Below are positions 63,270-64,000 of a DNA stretch of 64,000 bases, one piece after another. Positions within the stretch are counted from its first letter, which is position 1, and each line of letters begins with the position of its first letter. The stretch is from Macrosoma leucophasiata. Its lineage: Eukaryota > Arthropoda > Insecta > Lepidoptera > Hedylidae. Under the pieces are notes generated by a model that did not search any database, was not told the DNA's origin, and saw nothing but the letters and a program-made list of their open reading frames with translations. The stretch covers positions 1-64,000 of the forward strand of contig JAWQUS010000022.1 in the NCBI GenBank assembly GCA_036365455.1, read 5' to 3'. Both the position numbers and the translations under genes were made by a program.

Positions 63270-64000
63270 ATAGACGCGGTAACACGGGCCCGGCCTCGGA
63301 AGCGGGAGGTTCCGACAGGTTCGATGCTGGCGAATTCCTGCGAGCGCGATGATCACGAGTCGGGCGCCGGGAGAGGACATATCTTCGAGCAGACTCGACG
63401 TGTTATGCCGGATGCGGTGAGAAGATCAGCCACACGTGAAATCCCATCAGTGCCGGGATAAATGCGTACAATTCTGCCTACTTTCCATTTCAGTGGAGGC
63501 AGATTGTCATCTTTGATGAGAGCGAGGCTGTTGAGCGAAATGTCTGGTTGATGTGTCGTCCATTTCGTTCGTGTTTGGAGTTCTGCAACGTATTCCTTTA
63601 CCCAGCGCTTTCAAAGGTTCTGTCTCATCTGTTCGATCACCTCGTATCTCTGGAGACGGTGACTCGGCGTGGCAGTCAGATCTGGAGCAGCTGGAGCAGT
63701 CAGTGGCCGACCGATGAGGAAATGGGCTGGTGTTAGAGGATTGAGGTCATCGGGGTCCCTAGATAGGGCTGTCAAAGGACGGGAGTTTAGGATGGCTTCG
63801 ACCTGTGTTAATACCGTACTGTACCCTTCGTATGTGAGGTTAGTACAGCCTATCGCACGTCGCAGGTGATGCTTACACGATTTCACTCCCGCCTCCCACG
63901 AACCGCCAAAATGAGGAGCATACGGAGGAATGAATTTAAATTTAATATTGTTATCATTAGTGAAATCACAAATTTCATGACTGTTATTTTGAAGATGTGA
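63270..64000 (-). pseudogene. BEL/Pao LTR-retrotransposon integrase C-terminal fragment
   Basis: Reading from the right edge on the minus strand, the frame contains PHFGGSWEAGVKSCK, then TQVEAILNSRPLTALS and LTPAHFLIGRPL, the typical end of a BEL/Pao integrase region. A TGA at about 63613 replaces the Trp expected before the RW(V/S)KEY motif. The frame then continues through EYVAELQTRTKW and a VGRIVRIYPGTDG C-terminal module to about 63300. No LTR is visible, and the element starts beyond the window. It begins within about 60-100 bp of the exon-8 donor, antisense to the gene. Confidence 0.88.

Overview
The window looks like a piece of a lepidopteran (moth or butterfly) nuclear genome. It is AT-rich and split by long introns. 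It is packed with repeat types I associate with Lepidoptera: tRNA-derived SINEs, 3' ends of Jockey/CR1- and RTE-like LINEs, mariner, hAT-like elements and many small foldback MITEs. I had no database, so the organism assignment is by pattern only. Coordinates were read by hand and may be off by a base or two at repeat edges.

One protein-coding gene runs on the + strand from about 9.0 kb off the right edge. It is a DENND2-family DENN-domain protein, a presumed Rab guanine-nucleotide exchange factor. Eight coding exons can be joined in frame with GT/AG splice sites: 9014-10540, 34127-34447, 54074-54179, 55904-56373, 56536-56711, 57870-57966, 60223-60581 and 63062-63211. Together they encode 1068 codons plus two bases. 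Exons 1-3 give a long, probably disordered N-terminal regulatory part with a proline-rich SH3-ligand-like motif, YDxP motifs and a Cys-rich patch. Exons 4-7 give the uDENN module and linker. Exon 8 enters the central DENN domain. The rest of the protein lies beyond 64 kb. No other host gene is supported on either strand.

Layout. 1-8.6 kb: upstream flank with a CTTC microsatellite, a cluster of a 15-bp motif, foldbacks, a LINE reverse-transcriptase fragment and a GC-rich repeat block. 9-10.5 kb: exon 1. 10.5-34.1 kb: intron 1, with a pair of hAT-like elements sharing target duplications, SINEs, MITEs, LINE ends and several miRNA-like hairpins. 34.1-34.4 kb: exon 2. 34.4-54.1 kb: intron 2, with a mariner split by a LINE fragment and a hAT-like element with perfect 8-bp target duplications. 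54-63.2 kb: the exon-dense DENN part. 63.3-64 kb: a BEL/Pao LTR-retrotransposon integrase fragment on the minus strand.

The most unusual structure is at 57967-59946. Exon 6 and its splice sites have been amplified into 15 near-identical 132-bp tandem units directly behind the intact exon. Every extra copy carries the same 17-bp deletion, which removes the conserved CRRVLP-coding core and creates a TGA. Every copy also keeps an acceptor, a donor and a 52-nt mini-intron. This is an exon-derived minisatellite of decoy or poison exons inside a working gene. A weaker, older duplication of an exon/intron boundary lies behind exon 3.
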